Shown here one piece after another: positions 64,000-64,000 of a stretch of 64,000 nt of DNA. How positions within the stretch are numbered: position 1 is the first letter of the stretch; each line of letters starts with the position of its first letter. Origin of the DNA: Varroa destructor (taxonomy: Eukaryota; Arthropoda; Arachnida; Mesostigmata; Varroidae); the NCBI RefSeq assembly GCF_002443255.2, contig NW_019211454.1:12980248-13044247 (forward strand), given 5' to 3'. The notes under the pieces are model-generated. The model had not been told where the DNA came from, did no database searches, and was given only the letters and a program-made list of their open reading frames with translations. Position numbers and translations under genes: made by a program.

Positions 64000-64000
64000 A

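Larger units (their letters stand above)
37165..64000. other. Upstream region of the noc/elbow-like gene, no supported gene
   Basis: About 27 kb with no secure coding sequence, apart from small exon-like or ATG-started frames discussed in the findings (48883-49014, 57429-57490, 58436-58221). The 5' UTR and promoter of the minus-strand noc/elbow-like gene should begin just right of 37164, but no convincing TATA/Inr pair was identified. Large flanking non-coding domains are usual for developmental regulators. Confidence 0.55.

Noticed and set aside
1..64000. Search for prokaryotic-type systems (operons, CRISPR, defence islands), rRNA and intact transposons.
   Set aside because: The window reads as animal nuclear DNA. 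No regularly spaced repeats, contiguous gene arrays or transposase/reverse-transcriptase motifs were seen.

Overview
This is a eukaryotic, animal-type window, with no sign of prokaryotic gene organisation. Coding content is sparse. Open frames are short and interrupted, GT-AG splice signals are readable, and microsatellites (TA, GT, GATA, CTG/CAG, CGG, poly-A/T) are scattered throughout. The one gene identified with confidence is a NET-family zinc-finger co-repressor (Noc/Elbow; vertebrate ZNF503/ZNF703) on the minus strand. Its protein layout and the genome style suggest an arthropod. A mite or other chelicerate is possible, but the sequence alone does not prove it.

Layout. Positions 1-30000 look AT-rich and repeat-rich. 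They hold a probable but unidentified multi-pass membrane-protein gene on the minus strand. Its best exons are 13246-13050 and 8901-8652, joined in matching phase by a 4.1-kb intron; a possible earlier exon lies at 14507-14424. Two weaker exon candidates on the same strand lie at 5832-5645 and 4529-4339. Non-coding items here include a 93-bp insert between perfect 16-bp direct repeats (13977-14101), three imperfect hairpins (17700-17747, 24333-24386, 26657-26692), a duplicated segment (7720-7809 and 8538-8636), and many simple repeats.

Positions about 30000-64000 look more GC-rich and carry several CAG/CTG-type triplet runs. The noc/elbow-like gene lies here: exon 1 at 37164-36994, a 935-bp intron, and exon 2 at 36058-34538, predicting 563 residues. 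No second secure gene was found in the roughly 27 kb upstream of it. That stretch may hold regulatory DNA, as is typical around developmental transcription factors, plus a few doubtful exon-like frames and one degenerate tRNA-like sequence.

No operon, CRISPR array, intact transposase or reverse transcriptase, rRNA or intact tRNA was recognised. The main results are the complete two-exon NET gene and the spliced membrane-protein candidate. Most other open frames are shadows, low-complexity translations or chance.
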